NCBI RefSeq assembly: GCF_009649785.1
Contig: NZ_WJOK01000008.1
Coordinates: 176,492 to 240,491, forward strand
Origin: Agrobacterium tumefaciens
Lineage (GTDB): Bacteria > Pseudomonadota > Alphaproteobacteria > Rhizobiales > Rhizobiaceae
Direction: 5' to 3'
DNA length: 64,000 nucleotides
Shown one piece after another: positions 28,525 to 38,888 of the stretch (position 1 is its first letter; every line of letters begins with the position of its first letter). The notes below the pieces were generated by a model. It made no database searches and was not told the DNA's origin. It saw nothing but the letters and a program-made list of their open reading frames with translations. Made by a program: the position numbers and the translations under genes.

Positions 28525-28552
28525 GTCATGTCCGAGATGGCCCGGACATGAC
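28525..28552. repeat. Perfect 10-base inverted repeat after the RNase J gene
   Basis: GTCATGTCCG (28525-28534) and CGGACATGAC (28543-28552) with an eight-base spacer. It lies about 37 bases beyond the rnj stop, lacks a T run, and may be an mRNA 3' stem or a palindromic repeat element. Confidence 0.6.
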
Positions 28553-28588
28553 GGGGCGTGACGGTTTGAAAACCCGGGATTTTCCGGT

Positions 28589-30256
28589 TCAGACCTTGGT
28601 GACGAAAACCGTCACGATCGGCTTCTTGCCCCATGCCTGATTGGCAGCGGCGCGTACGGCGCGGCGCACTGACTCGCGCAGCAGCGCAAGATCCTTGCGG
28701 CGGGCCCGGGGGATGCTTTCCACGGCGCCGAGTACGGCGTCATAGAGCGTATCTTCCATATCCTCGCCCTCATCATCGAATTCCGGCAGGCCGAAAGGTA
28801 CGACATCGGGATCTCCGAGGAAGTCGTAGCGGCTGTCCAGCAGCACATTGACGGAGACATGGCCGGCGAAGGAAAGCTTGCGGCGGTTGCTGATCCCCAT
28901 CTCGTCGAGGTCACCGATGAGGTTGCCGTCCTTGAAGACGCGGCCGTGCGGTGCGTCGTTGATGACTTCCGCAGGACCAGGCGCCAGACGCAGAATGTTG
29001 CCGTTACGAACCTTCGGCACCTGAGAAATGCCGGCCTGTTCGGCCAGTTCCTTCTGCGCCACCAGATGCGCCGCCTCGCCATGCACCGGCACCAGGATTT
29101 GCGGCTTGGTCCATTCGTACATCCTCAGAAGTTCGTTACGGCGGGGATGGCCGGAGACATGCACCAAAGCCTCATTGTCGGTAACGATATGGATGCCCTG
29201 CTCTATCAGGCCGTTCTTGATCTCGATGATCGCCTTTTCGTTGCCGGGAATGGCGCGCGAGGAAAATACCACCGTATCACCGGCAGCCAGCGCCACATTA
29301 CGCATCTCATCGCGCGAAAGCTTGGCAAGGGCTGCCCGCGGCTCACCCTGCGAACCGGTGAGAATGACGACCACCTTGTTGCGCGGAATATAGCCGTATT
29401 CGTCTTCAGCCAGGAACGGCTTGATACCTTCCATGATGCCGAGATCCTGCGAAACGTTGACGACGCGCTTCAGCGACGAGCCGAGCAGCAGCACTTCGCG
29501 TCCGGCAGCTTCCGCAGCCTGCGCGATGGAGCGGATACGGCCGACATTGGAGGAGAAGGTGGTGATGGCCACGCGACCCTCGGCATTTTCAATGATCTGG
29601 CGCAGCCCCTCAGACACTTCGTGCTCCGAAGGCGATACGCCGTCACGCAGCGAGTTGGTGCTGTCGCACATCAACGCCAGCACGCCCTCCTCGCCGATGG
29701 CGCGGAAACGCGCCTCATCCGTCAACGGACCGAGAGACGGCGCCTCGTCAATCTTCCAGTCGCCCGTGTGGATGACATTGCCAAGCGGCGTGCGGATGAC
29801 CAGCGACATTGGCTCGGGGATCGAATGGTTGACGCCGACGGCCTCGATTTCGAAAGGGCCGACATTGATGCGATCACCCGCCTTGAACGGGGTGATTGGA
29901 ATTTCGGCACGACTGCCCTCGTAGGCGCGCTTTGCCTCCAGCATGCCGGCGGTGAAACCCGAGGCATAGACGGGCACGTTGAGGCCCGGCCACAGATCGT
30001 TCAGCGCGCCGTAGTGATCCTCATGGGCGTGGGTGATGATGATGCCTTTGAGGTTCTTCTTCTGCTCGGCGATATAGCTGATATCGGGCAGAACCAGATC
30101 GACACCAGGCAGATCGAGACCGGCAAAGGTAACGCCGCAATCCACCATGATCCATTGGCGCTTGCTTTCCGGACCGTAGCCGTACAGCGCCAGATTCATG
30201 CCGATTTCACCGACGCCGCCAAGCGGCAGAAATACCAGTTCGTCCTGTTTAGTCAT
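28589..30256 (-). CDS. rnj: Ribonuclease J
   Basis: A 555-residue metallo-beta-lactamase/beta-CASP ribonuclease. The metal motif is HAHEDH (His76, His78, Asp80, His81), further ligands lie in HTGDWKIDE and MCDSTNS, and the beta-CASP part has TGSQGEPRAAL and HVSGHPRRNEL. RNase J has endo- and 5'-to-3' exonuclease activity in rRNA maturation and mRNA decay. The ATG at 30256 begins MTKQDELVFLPLGGVGEIG, the family start. It is about 200 bases downstream of birA on the same strand. Confidence 0.95.
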   Translation of the reverse strand: MTKQDELVFLPLGGVGEIGMNLALYGYGPESKRQWIMVDCGVTFAGLDLPGVDLVLPDISYIAEQKKNLKGIIITHAHEDHYGALNDLWPGLNVPVYASGFTAGMLEAKRAYEGSRAEIPITPFKAGDRINVGPFEIEAVGVNHSIPEPMSLVIRTPLGNVIHTGDWKIDEAPSLGPLTDEARFRAIGEEGVLALMCDSTNSLRDGVSPSEHEVSEGLRQIIENAEGRVAITTFSSNVGRIRSIAQAAEAAGREVLLLGSSLKRVVNVSQDLGIMEGIKPFLAEDEYGYIPRNKVVVILTGSQGEPRAALAKLSRDEMRNVALAAGDTVVFSSRAIPGNEKAIIEIKNGLIEQGIHIVTDNEALVHVSGHPRRNELLRMYEWTKPQILVPVHGEAAHLVAQKELAEQAGISQVPKVRNGNILRLAPGPAEVINDAPHGRVFKDGNLIGDLDEMGISNRRKLSFAGHVSVNVLLDSRYDFLGDPDVVPFGLPEFDDEGEDMEDTLYDAVLGAVESIPRARRKDLALLRESVRRAVRAAANQAWGKKPIVTVFVTKV

Positions 30257-30463
30257 TGTTCTTCTTATCCATTCACAAGAGCGCGCTGGCGACGGCAATA
30301 TGCCGCGCCCAGCCGCCCGTTTAACAGCATCGGACCTGAAACATCATCTGATCGACCGGGCCGATGCGGAGCCGGTTTGTCACCCTGCTTTTCATGAGCA
30401 GCAGGAAAGCTCCAACCTGTGGGAAGAGGTTCGGCGCGGGTCTTTGAAGACACGCCGTCCACC

Positions 30464-31204
30464 TCATCCAAAAAACACGTCGCCGGCGGCGATGGAGCGC
30501 CTTGTGCCCTCATCCTCATCCAGCAGCAGATAACCATTATCATCAATTCCAACGAAACGCCCGCCGATCGAGCGATCCGGAAAATTGACGGTGATATGTT
30601 CGCCGATACCGCAGGCAGCCGCCCGCCATCCGGCCATGACACCGGAAACGCCCCTGCCCTCATCCCAGCTTTGCAGCACATCCGCTGTCTCGCGGAAGAG
30701 ATGCGCGAACAGCTCGTCGGGGGAGCACGACGCCCCGTGTTCGGACAGCATAGTGACGGGATAAAGCGGATTTTCAGGCTTGTGGGCGATATTGATGCCG
30801 ATGCCGATGACGATGGCGCGGCGTCCATCCGGCAGAAGTTCGGCTTCCATCAGAATGCCGCAGGTCTTCCGGCGCCCGATCAGCACGTCATTCGGCCATT
30901 TTATCTCTAGCGGTTCGCCACCCGTCGGCAGCACAGCGCGAATGGCGCGGTAGACGGCGAGCGCAAAGGCAAGCGGCAATGAACCGATGCGGTCCATTGG
31001 CGCGGGATCGATGAGAAGAAGCGAAGCGTAGAGATTGCCTGGTTCAGACACCCAAGGCCGGCCGCGGCGACCGCGCCCGCCAGTCTGGCGGATGGCGGTG
31101 ATCCACAGATTGCCGCCATCGGCTGCCCTTGCCCGGGCGAAACATTCTATGTTGGTCGATGGCGTTTCCGCCATCGCCTCGTGCCGGAAGTCATCGATGG
31201 ACAT
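30464..31204 (-). CDS. birA: Biotin--[acetyl-CoA-carboxylase] ligase
   Basis: A 246-residue biotin protein ligase that makes biotinyl-AMP and attaches biotin to carboxylase carrier proteins. Motifs: GGRGRRGRPW (biotinyl-AMP loop), IKWPNDVLIG, GIGINI and a small C-terminal SH3-like domain. There is no N-terminal helix-turn-helix, so it is a class I ligase with no repressor role. The ATG at 31204 is chosen; a TTG at 31234 overlaps the nuoN stop (TTGA) and could add ten residues. It is the last gene downstream of nuo, as in other rhizobia. Confidence 0.93.
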   Translation of the reverse strand: MSIDDFRHEAMAETPSTNIECFARARAADGGNLWITAIRQTGGRGRRGRPWVSEPGNLYASLLLIDPAPMDRIGSLPLAFALAVYRAIRAVLPTGGEPLEIKWPNDVLIGRRKTCGILMEAELLPDGRRAIVIGIGINIAHKPENPLYPVTMLSEHGASCSPDELFAHLFRETADVLQSWDEGRGVSGVMAGWRAAACGIGEHITVNFPDRSIGGRFVGIDDNGYLLLDEDEGTRRSIAAGDVFFG

Positions 31205-31230
31205 CCGGCCCGTATGCTTGTGCGTATTGC

Positions 31231-32673
31231 TCAAAAGAACGTCTTTGCCGCAACCGTGACTGCATTGCCGAGCGCACCACCGAAGACGATGAAAGCGACG
31301 ACGAACAGTCCAGAGAGCGCATAAACGATTTTCAGTTCGCCAGCCGGACGCTCGAAGCTGCCCTTGGCTTCATCGAACCACATGACCTTGACGACGCGGA
31401 TATAATAATACGCACCGACAACCGAGCCGATCACACCGATGACGGCAAGCGGATAGAGTTTGGCTTCAATGGCAGCAAGGAAGACGTAGTACTTGCCGAA
31501 GAATCCGGCAAGCGGCGGAATGCCGGCAAGCGAGAACATCAGGATCGTCAGAACAACTGCCATGAAGGGGTTGGTGGACGAAAGCCCGGCCAGATCCTCG
31601 ACATTTTCGACATTGCCGATTTCCTTGCGACGCATGGAGAGAATGCAGGCGAAGGTGCCGAGCGTCATGACCATGTAGATGGTCATGTAGAGAATGACGC
31701 CCGAGATACCCGCCTCGGTGCCCGCCGCAAGACCAACCAGCGCGTAACCCATGTGACCGATGGAAGAATAGGCCATCAGGCGCTTGATGTTCTTCTGGCC
31801 GATTGCCGCGAACGAGCCGAGCAGCATGGAGGCGATGGAAATGAAGACGACGATCTGCTGCCAGTCGGCAAAGACCGGCTGGAAAGCGTCAACAACGATG
31901 CGAACGAAGATCGCCATGGCGCCGATCTTGGGGGCGGCAGACAGGAAGGCCGTGACCGGTGTCGGCGCACCCTCATAAACATCCGGCGTCCACATGTGGA
32001 ACGGCACGGCGGAAATCTTGAATGCCAGACCGGCAAGAACGAAAACCAGACCGAAGACGAGGCCGAGCGAACGGGTCTCCGCCGTCAGAACCTGGGCGAT
32101 TTCGGTAAAGCCGGTATTGCCGGTAAAGCCGTAAACCAGCGACATGCCGTAAAGCAGCATGCCCGAGGAGAGCGCACCGAGAACAAAATATTTCAGGCCC
32201 GCTTCGGTGGAGCGCAGGCTTTCCCGGTTGATGGCGCAGACGACGTAGAGCGCAAGCGACTGCAGCTCCAGCGCCATATAGAGCGAGATCAGGTTGTTGG
32301 CCGAAATCATCAGCAGGATGCCGAGAGTCGCCAGAACCAGAAGCACCGGATACTCGAACCGGCCGACCGGCTCAAAACGGCTCTGGCCGACAGAAAGGAT
32401 CATGGCGGTGATCGACCCGATCAGCGCCAGCACCTTCATGAAGTTGCCGAAGGCATCGGCGACGTAAACGCCGCCGAAAGCCACACCCGAAGCGGGCGCA
32501 AAGACGATCCAGAGACCGACGACGAGCAGCAAGGCCACGGAGAGGCCCGTGACCGTCGTTGTCGACTTGTCGCCCGAGAAGACGCCAATCATGAGCAGCG
32601 CCAGCGCGCCGACCGCAAGGATCAGCTCGGGCGTCGCGATGTGCAGACTGGCAAAAAGAATTTCAGCGGTCAT
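31231..32673 (-). CDS. nuoN: NADH-quinone oxidoreductase subunit N
   Basis: A 480-residue proton-pumping antiporter-like membrane subunit of complex I, with about 14 helices. The conserved proton-channel segment [20 protein letters not shown] and [15 protein letters not shown] are present. The ATG at 32673 is used rather than a TTG two codons upstream. It is the last nuo gene; its stop overlaps a potential TTG start of birA, so birA is probably on the same transcript. Confidence 0.97.
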   Translation of the reverse strand: MTAEILFASLHIATPELILAVGALALLMIGVFSGDKSTTTVTGLSVALLLVVGLWIVFAPASGVAFGGVYVADAFGNFMKVLALIGSITAMILSVGQSRFEPVGRFEYPVLLVLATLGILLMISANNLISLYMALELQSLALYVVCAINRESLRSTEAGLKYFVLGALSSGMLLYGMSLVYGFTGNTGFTEIAQVLTAETRSLGLVFGLVFVLAGLAFKISAVPFHMWTPDVYEGAPTPVTAFLSAAPKIGAMAIFVRIVVDAFQPVFADWQQIVVFISIASMLLGSFAAIGQKNIKRLMAYSSIGHMGYALVGLAAGTEAGISGVILYMTIYMVMTLGTFACILSMRRKEIGNVENVEDLAGLSSTNPFMAVVLTILMFSLAGIPPLAGFFGKYYVFLAAIEAKLYPLAVIGVIGSVVGAYYYIRVVKVMWFDEAKGSFERPAGELKIVYALSGLFVVAFIVFGGALGNAVTVAAKTFF

Positions 32674-32691
32674 GTCCAACGGGTCCTGTCG

Positions 32692-34203
32692 TCAATTCAT
32701 AGAAAGCGCAACATTTTGCGCCGCCTGCAATGCAGCCGTATAGTTGTTTACCAGAAGATCGACCGAAGCGGCTGTCGCATCGAAAACCGGAGCCGGATAG
32801 ACGCCGAAGAAGATCGTCAGCGCAACCAGCGGATAAAGGATGACCTTTTCGCGGGTTGACAGATCGAGCATCGATTTCAGGCTTTCCTTCTCAAGCGCAC
32901 CGAAAATCACGCGGCGGTAGAGCCACAGCGCGTAAGCGGCCGAGAGGATGACGCCGGTTGCCGCAAACAGCGCGACCAGCGTGTTGGCGCGGAATACGCC
33001 GATCAGCGTCAGGAATTCACCAACGAAGCCGGAGGTGCCGGGCAGACCGACATTGGCCATGGTGAAGATCATGAAGGCGACGGCATATTTCGGCATGTTG
33101 TTCACGAGACCGCCGTAGGCAGAGATCTCACGGGTATGCAGCCGATCGTAAACGACGCCGACGCAGAGGAAGAGCGCGCCCGACACGATGCCGTGCGACA
33201 GCATCTGGAAGATTGCGCCCTGCACGCCCTGCACATTGGCCGCGAAGATGCCCATGGTCACGTAACCCATGTGGGCAACGGAGGAATAGGCGATCAGCTT
33301 CTTGATGTCGTCTTGCATCATCGCCACCAGCGAGGTGTAGATAATGGCGAGAACCGACAGCGTGAAGACGAAGGGTGCGAAATAGTCCGACGCCAAGGGG
33401 AACATCGACAGCGAGAAACGGATGAAACCGTAACCGCCAAGCTTCAGCATGACGCCTGCCAGAATGACGGAACCTGCGGTCGGCGCCTGCACGTGGGCAT
33501 CCGGAAGCCAGGTATGTACCGGCCACATCGGCATCTTGACCGAGAATGCCGCGAAACAGGCAAGCCATAGCCACGTCTGCATGCCGGCCGGGAAGCCGTA
33601 TTTCAGAAGTTCGGTCATATCGGTCGTGCCGGACTGCCAGTACATCGCCATGATGGCGAGCATGGTCAGAACCGAGCCAAGCAGCGTGTAGAGGAAGAAC
33701 TTGTAGGATGCGTAGACGCGATCCTTGCCGCCCCAGACGCCGATGATGATGAACATCGGGATCAGCGTTGCTTCGAAGAAGACGTAGAAAAGAACCGTAT
33801 CCAGCGCCACGAAGACGCCGATCATGACGACTTCCAGAAGCAGGAAGGCGATCATGTATTCCTTGATGCGCTTTTCAACCGACTGCCAGCTTGCCAGCAC
33901 GCAGAAAGGCATGAGGAAGGTGGTGAGGATGACGAACAGCATGGAGATGCCGTCGACGCCCAGATGATAGGCGGCGATGTTGCCGAACCATGCGTGTTTT
34001 TCCACCATCTGGAAACCGGGGTTCGAATTATCGAAGCCGATCCAGACGAACAGCGAAACCAGGAAGGTGAAAACGGTCGTCAGCAGCGAGACGTTGAGAA
34101 TGTTGCGGCGACCGTAAGGGCCGTTCTCATTGGTCAGCAGCAAGAGCACCACGCCGACGAGCGGCAGAAAGGTGACCGTTGAAAGAATTGGCCAATCGGT
34201 CAT
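32692..34203 (-). CDS. nuoM: NADH-quinone oxidoreductase subunit M
   Basis: A 503-residue antiporter-like membrane subunit. The channel helix segment [19 protein letters not shown] and [16 protein letters not shown] are typical, with key charged residues in YKFFLYT and elsewhere. The ATG at 34203 overlaps the nuoL stop (TGATG), so the two are translationally coupled. Confidence 0.97.
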   Translation of the reverse strand: MTDWPILSTVTFLPLVGVVLLLLTNENGPYGRRNILNVSLLTTVFTFLVSLFVWIGFDNSNPGFQMVEKHAWFGNIAAYHLGVDGISMLFVILTTFLMPFCVLASWQSVEKRIKEYMIAFLLLEVVMIGVFVALDTVLFYVFFEATLIPMFIIIGVWGGKDRVYASYKFFLYTLLGSVLTMLAIMAMYWQSGTTDMTELLKYGFPAGMQTWLWLACFAAFSVKMPMWPVHTWLPDAHVQAPTAGSVILAGVMLKLGGYGFIRFSLSMFPLASDYFAPFVFTLSVLAIIYTSLVAMMQDDIKKLIAYSSVAHMGYVTMGIFAANVQGVQGAIFQMLSHGIVSGALFLCVGVVYDRLHTREISAYGGLVNNMPKYAVAFMIFTMANVGLPGTSGFVGEFLTLIGVFRANTLVALFAATGVILSAAYALWLYRRVIFGALEKESLKSMLDLSTREKVILYPLVALTIFFGVYPAPVFDATAASVDLLVNNYTAALQAAQNVALSMN

Positions 34204-36200
34204 CAAAACGCACTCCCGAGCATCATCCAGGTGACAAGCGCCGCGATGCCGATCAGCATCGCAAAGGCATAGTGATAAAGGTAACCGGATTGCAGGCGGA
34301 CCATGCGGTTGGTCACGTCAACCACACGCGCTGCAATGCCGTTCGGTCCATAGTGGTCGATGACGGCCACGTCGCCCTTCTTCCACAGGAAGCGGCCAAG
34401 CGCCTTTGCGGAACGCACGAACAGGAAGTCGTAAAGCTCGTCGAAATACCACTTGTTCAAGAGGAACTGATAGAGGCCGCGATGGGTCGCTGCCAGACGC
34501 TTCGGCGTCTCTGGCGACTTGATATACATGTACCATGCGGTGACAAAACCAAGCGCCATGGCGAAGAACGGGCTCCACTTGACCCACAGCGGAACATGGT
34601 GGAACTCGTCAAGGATTTCATTTTCCGGAAGCGTGAAGAGAGCACCCTTCCAGAACTCGGCATATTCATGGCCGAAGAAATAACCTTCGAAGACAACACC
34701 GGCGAAAATCGCGCCGACGGTGAGGATGAAGAGCGGGATCAGCATGACCATCGGCGATTCATGCACATGGTGCATCACGTCAGCCGAAGCGCGCGGCTTT
34801 CCGAAGAAGGTCATGAACGCCAGACGCCAGGAATAGAAGCTGGTGAACAGCGCTGCGATGACCAGCAGCGTGAAGGCGAAACCCGACAGTACCGAATGGG
34901 ACGCATAAGCGGATTCGATGATGACGTCCTTCGAGAAGAAGCCGGCAAAGCCGATCATCGTGCCCGGAATGCCTACACCTGTCAGCGCAAGCGTGCCGAC
35001 GGTCATCGTCCAGAAGGTGATGGGGATATGCTTGCGCAGGCCGCCCATGTAACGCATGTCCTGCTCGCCATCGACGGCATGGATAACCGAACCGGCGCAC
35101 AAGAACAGCAGTGCCTTGAAGAAGGCATGCGTGAAGAGGTGGAACACGGCCGCGCCATAAGCGCCAACGCCAAGTGCCACGAACATGTAACCGAGCTGCG
35201 AGCAGGTCGAATAGGCAATCACGCGCTTGATATCATTCTGCACGAGACCGACGGTCGCTGCGAAGAAGGCGGTGATGGCGCCGACCAGCGTCACGACGGT
35301 GAGCGCATCATGCGACAATTCGAACAGCGGCGACATGCGGGCAACCAGGAAGACACCGGCGGTGACCATGGTTGCGGCGTGAATGAGGGCGGACACAGGG
35401 GTCGGGCCTTCCATCGCGTCCGGCAGCCAGGTGTGCAGCAGGAACTGCGCCGACTTACCCATGGCGCCCATAAAAAGCAGCAGGCAGACGCCCGTCATCG
35501 CATTGGCCTTGTCCAGCTGCATGCCGAACAGGTTGATGACGGTTTCGGTGGAAGCTGCACCTTCAGCCGGCAGATAGGTGCTGGCGGCAGCGAAGATGGT
35601 CTCAAAATTGATCGAGCCGAACAGCACGAAGACGCCTGATATGCCGAGAATGAAGCCGAAGTCGCCAACACGGTTGACGATGAACGCCTTCATGGCAGCA
35701 GCAGACGCCGAAGGCTTCTTGAACCAGAAACCGATCAGCAGGTACGACGCCAGACCAACGCCTTCCCAGCCGAAGAACATCTGCAGCAGGTTGTCGGAGG
35801 TCACCAGCATCAGCATCGCGAAGGTGAACAGCGAAAGATAGGCAAAGAAGCGCGGACGATGCGGATCGTGGTGCATGTATCCGATCGAATAGAGGTGCAC
35901 CAGCGTCGAGACGGTGTTGACGACGACGAACATGACGGCCGTCAGGGTATCGATGCGGAACGCCCACTCGACGTCGATGCCGCCGGACTGGATCCAGCGC
36001 AGCACGGTGACCTTGATCACCTCGCCCGGCTCGCCATGGGCAAGCGCGACGGAGAAGAAGACGATCCACGACAGGACGGCGACCACGATCATCAGACCGG
36101 TGGTGACATATTCCGAAGCCTTGGCGCCGATCGACCGGCCAAACAGGCCGGCAATCAGGAAGCCGATCAGGGGAAGAAAGACGATAGCCTTGTAGATCAT
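34203..36200 (-). CDS. nuoL: NADH-quinone oxidoreductase subunit L
   Basis: The 665-residue distal antiporter-like subunit with the long lateral helix of complex I. Motifs: [35 protein letters not shown] and [18 protein letters not shown]. About 16 helices, and an amphipathic C-terminal region. The ATG at 36200 lies seven bases after nuoK. The size fits the family (E. coli 613; alphaproteobacterial forms are longer). Confidence 0.97.
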   Translation of the reverse strand: MIYKAIVFLPLIGFLIAGLFGRSIGAKASEYVTTGLMIVVAVLSWIVFFSVALAHGEPGEVIKVTVLRWIQSGGIDVEWAFRIDTLTAVMFVVVNTVSTLVHLYSIGYMHHDPHRPRFFAYLSLFTFAMLMLVTSDNLLQMFFGWEGVGLASYLLIGFWFKKPSASAAAMKAFIVNRVGDFGFILGISGVFVLFGSINFETIFAAASTYLPAEGAASTETVINLFGMQLDKANAMTGVCLLLFMGAMGKSAQFLLHTWLPDAMEGPTPVSALIHAATMVTAGVFLVARMSPLFELSHDALTVVTLVGAITAFFAATVGLVQNDIKRVIAYSTCSQLGYMFVALGVGAYGAAVFHLFTHAFFKALLFLCAGSVIHAVDGEQDMRYMGGLRKHIPITFWTMTVGTLALTGVGIPGTMIGFAGFFSKDVIIESAYASHSVLSGFAFTLLVIAALFTSFYSWRLAFMTFFGKPRASADVMHHVHESPMVMLIPLFILTVGAIFAGVVFEGYFFGHEYAEFWKGALFTLPENEILDEFHHVPLWVKWSPFFAMALGFVTAWYMYIKSPETPKRLAATHRGLYQFLLNKWYFDELYDFLFVRSAKALGRFLWKKGDVAVIDHYGPNGIAARVVDVTNRMVRLQSGYLYHYAFAMLIGIAALVTWMMLGSAF

Positions 36201-36207
36201 AGCCTTA

Positions 36208-36516
36208 TCAGCCCTTCATCATATTGACGTCTTCGACAGCGATCGATCCGCGGTTGCGGTAGAAGACAACGAGTATTGCAAGACCGATGGCCGCTTCGGC
36301 GGCTGCGACGGTCAGAATGAACAGTGCGAAGACCTGGCCGACGATGTCGTTCAGGAAAGCCGAGAACGCCACCATGTTGATGTTCACCGCCAACAGGATG
36401 AGTTCGATCGACATGAGGATGACGATGACGTTCTTCCGGTTGAGGAAGATACCGAAGATGCCGATCGTGAAGAGGATCGCGCTGACCGTCAGGTAGTGGG
36501 AAAGACCGATTTCCAT
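36208..36516 (-). CDS. nuoK: NADH-quinone oxidoreductase subunit K
   Basis: A 102-residue membrane subunit with three helices. The conserved Glu residues of the proton path lie in [20 protein letters not shown] (the SIELIL glutamate) and in [13 protein letters not shown]. The length equals the usual NuoK. It lies 29 bases after nuoJ and 7 bases before nuoL. Confidence 0.97.
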   Translation of the reverse strand: MEIGLSHYLTVSAILFTIGIFGIFLNRKNVIVILMSIELILLAVNINMVAFSAFLNDIVGQVFALFILTVAAAEAAIGLAILVVFYRNRGSIAVEDVNMMKG

Positions 36517-36545
36517 ATTCTGTTTCCTTGGATCCGTTCGCGCCT

Positions 36546-37160
36546 TCAGATGCCCTGGCCCGGCTTGACCTTGACCGTGGTGACGGCGGTCTTCGGGTCA
36601 CGGCCGACCTGCGTGGATATGTTCTGCCGCTTGATGTCGGTGCGGTGACGCAGCGTCAGCACGATGGCGCCGATCATGGCCACCAGCAGCACGAGACCTG
36701 CAAGCTGGAAGAAGTAGACGTAATTGGTATAGAGCACGTCGCCCAGCGCGGCCGTATTGGTGCGCACGGCCGGTGACGGGATCGGCATGGTAATCGATTT
36801 GGCGGCCTGCGGGTTAAGCACGCTGCCGCCGACCACGACGATCAGTTCAGCCGCGAGGATGATACCGATCAGCGCACCGATCGGCGCATATTGCAGCACG
36901 CCGGAGCGCAGCTCCGCAAAATCCACATCCAGCATCATGACGACGAAGAGGAAGAGCACCGCCACCGCACCGACATAAACGACGAGCAGGATCATGGCGA
37001 GGAATTCGGCCCCCGTCAGCAGGAACAGCGCGGCTGCGTTGAAGAAGGTCAAAATCAGAAACAGCACCGAATGAACAGGGTTCTTCGATGCGATGACCAT
37101 GAACGCAGACGCCACGGCGACGAAAGCGAATATATAAAAGAATACAGCGTGCAGACCCAT
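36546..37160 (-). CDS. nuoJ: NADH-quinone oxidoreductase subunit J
   Basis: A 204-residue membrane subunit with five helices; the conserved [18 protein letters not shown] segment is the pi-bulge helix. The C-terminal 40 residues after the last helix ([20 protein letters not shown]) are polar, typical for rhizobial NuoJ. The ATG at 37160 is separated from nuoI by 141 bases, the longest gap inside the cluster after nuoG-nuoF, and that gap contains a strong hairpin. Confidence 0.96.
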   Translation of the reverse strand: MGLHAVFFYIFAFVAVASAFMVIASKNPVHSVLFLILTFFNAAALFLLTGAEFLAMILLVVYVGAVAVLFLFVVMMLDVDFAELRSGVLQYAPIGALIGIILAAELIVVVGGSVLNPQAAKSITMPIPSPAVRTNTAALGDVLYTNYVYFFQLAGLVLLVAMIGAIVLTLRHRTDIKRQNISTQVGRDPKTAVTTVKVKPGQGI

Positions 37161-37266
37161 GTTGGTGCCTTCTTGTCCTCATCCGGGCAAAGACCGCGCA
37201 ATCGCGCGCTCTACCCGTTTCGTCCCCGCCGGCGATAACCGTGCAGGCTCTTTTACTCTTTCTTCG

Positions 37267-37290
37267 CTTTCCGGGGTCTCCCCCGGAAAG
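37267..37290. repeat. Perfect intercistronic hairpin between nuoI and nuoJ
   Basis: CTTTCCGGGG (37267-37276) and CCCCGGAAAG (37281-37290) with a four-base loop. There is no T run on the minus strand after it, so it looks more like an mRNA processing or stability stem than a full terminator. Confidence 0.65.
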
Positions 37291-37301
37291 ACGGTTGCGC
37301 C

Positions 37302-37793
37302 TTAACGGTAAGGCGCATCCAGTGCGAGGTTGCGCGCAATTTCACGCTCCCAGCGGTCGCCATTGTCGAGAAGCCTTTGCTTGTCGAAATAAAGCTCCTC
37401 GCGGGTTTCCGTCGCGAATTCGAAGTTCGGACCTTCGACGATGGCATCCACCGGGCAGGCTTCCTGGCAGAAACCGCAATAGATGCATTTCACCATGTCG
37501 ATGTCGTAACGCACCGTGCGGCGGGTGCCGTCATTGCGGCGCGGACCGGCTTCGATGGTGATCGCCTGAGCGGGACAGATCGCCTCACACAGCTTGCAGG
37601 CGATGCAGCGCTCTTCACCGTTCGGATAACGGCGCAGCGCATGCTCGCCGCGGAAGCGCGGAGACACCGGGCCCTTTTCGAAAGGATAATTCACCGTGGC
37701 CTTCTGCTTGAAGAAGTGGCGCATCGTCAGGAAGATCGCACCGACGAACTCCTTGAGGAACAGTGAATTGACGGCTTGGGAAAGGCTTGCCAT
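37302..37793 (-). CDS. nuoI: NADH-quinone oxidoreductase subunit I
   Basis: A 163-residue peripheral subunit carrying iron-sulphur clusters N6a and N6b. Two CxxCxxCxxxCP motifs are intact: [12 protein letters not shown] (about 63-74) and [12 protein letters not shown] (about 102-113). An N-terminal amphipathic helix ([17 protein letters not shown]) anchors it to the membrane arm. It lies 36 bases after nuoH. Confidence 0.97.
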   Translation of the reverse strand: MASLSQAVNSLFLKEFVGAIFLTMRHFFKQKATVNYPFEKGPVSPRFRGEHALRRYPNGEERCIACKLCEAICPAQAITIEAGPRRNDGTRRTVRYDIDMVKCIYCGFCQEACPVDAIVEGPNFEFATETREELYFDKQRLLDNGDRWEREIARNLALDAPYR

Positions 37794-37829
37794 CTCAAAC
37801 TCCAGATTTCTGAGCGAGGCGTACGGACA

Positions 37830-38876
37830 TCAACCGGCCCACCCCGTCAGCTTCAATACGAATGCAACAATAACGACCATGGCGAGCGACAGCGGCAGGA
37901 ACACCTTCCAGCCAAGGCGCATGAGCTGGTCATAGCGGTAACGCGGAACGAAGGCCTTCACCAGAGCGATCATGAAGAAAACCATGCAGCCCTTGAGCGC
38001 GAACCAGACAATACCCGGAATCCAGTTCAGGAACCACACATCCACGATCGGCAGCCAGCCACCAAGGAACAGGATCGTCGTCAGGCAGCAGATCAGAACG
38101 ATCGCAGCATATTCGCCGAGCATGAACATCATGTAAGGCGTCGAGCCATATTCGACCATGTGACCGGCAACCAGTTCCGATTCCGCTTCCGGAAGGTCGA
38201 AGGGCGGACGGTTGGTTTCGGCAAGGCCCGAGATGAAGAACACGATGAACATCGGGAACAGCGACAGCCAGTGCCAGTCGAGGAACGAGGCCGGCAGACC
38301 GATCATCGTGCCGAGGCCGGTGCGCTGCGCCAGAACGATATCCGTGAGGTTGAGCGAGCCGACGCACAGAAGCACGGTGACGATGACGAGGCCGATCGAC
38401 ACTTCGTAGGACACCATCTGCGCCGCCGAACGAAGCGCGCCGAGGAACGGGTACTTCGAGTTCGAAGCCCAGCCGCCCATGATGATGCCGTACACTTCAA
38501 GCGAGGAAATCGCGAAAATGTAGAGAATGCCGACATTGATATTGGCAACGACCCAGCCATCGGCAAAGGGGATGACCGCGTAGGTGGCGAGCGCCAGCGT
38601 TACGGCAACCAGCGGCGCCAGAAGGAAGACCGCCTTGTTGGCGCCCGCCGGAATGACGGGCTCCTTCAGGATGAATTTCAAAAGGTCGGCGAAGGACTGG
38701 AACAGACCAAAGGGGCCGACGACGTTGGGACCACGGCGCAACTGCACGGCTGCCCATACCTTACGGTCGGCAAGCAGAAGGAAGGCGATGGCCACCAGAA
38801 GGCAAACGAGAAGCAGCAGGGACTGGCCGACCATGATCAGCGCGGGCCAGACGTAGCTCCAGAAAAACGATTCCAT
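37830..38876 (-). CDS. nuoH: NADH-quinone oxidoreductase subunit H
   Basis: A 348-residue membrane subunit that forms the quinone cavity entrance. Conserved cytoplasmic loops are [20 protein letters not shown] and [20 protein letters not shown], and the C-terminal [16 protein letters not shown]. About eight helices. The ATG at 38876 lies 12 bases after the nuoG stop. Confidence 0.97.
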   Translation of the reverse strand: MESFFWSYVWPALIMVGQSLLLLVCLLVAIAFLLLADRKVWAAVQLRRGPNVVGPFGLFQSFADLLKFILKEPVIPAGANKAVFLLAPLVAVTLALATYAVIPFADGWVVANINVGILYIFAISSLEVYGIIMGGWASNSKYPFLGALRSAAQMVSYEVSIGLVIVTVLLCVGSLNLTDIVLAQRTGLGTMIGLPASFLDWHWLSLFPMFIVFFISGLAETNRPPFDLPEAESELVAGHMVEYGSTPYMMFMLGEYAAIVLICCLTTILFLGGWLPIVDVWFLNWIPGIVWFALKGCMVFFMIALVKAFVPRYRYDQLMRLGWKVFLPLSLAMVVIVAFVLKLTGWAG

Positions 38877-38888
38877 AATCCCCTACCC

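Noticed and set aside
31129..32859. A 576-codon plus-strand frame over nuoN
   Set aside because: Shadow of nuoN, very rich in Arg, Asp, His and Gln, with no domain pattern.
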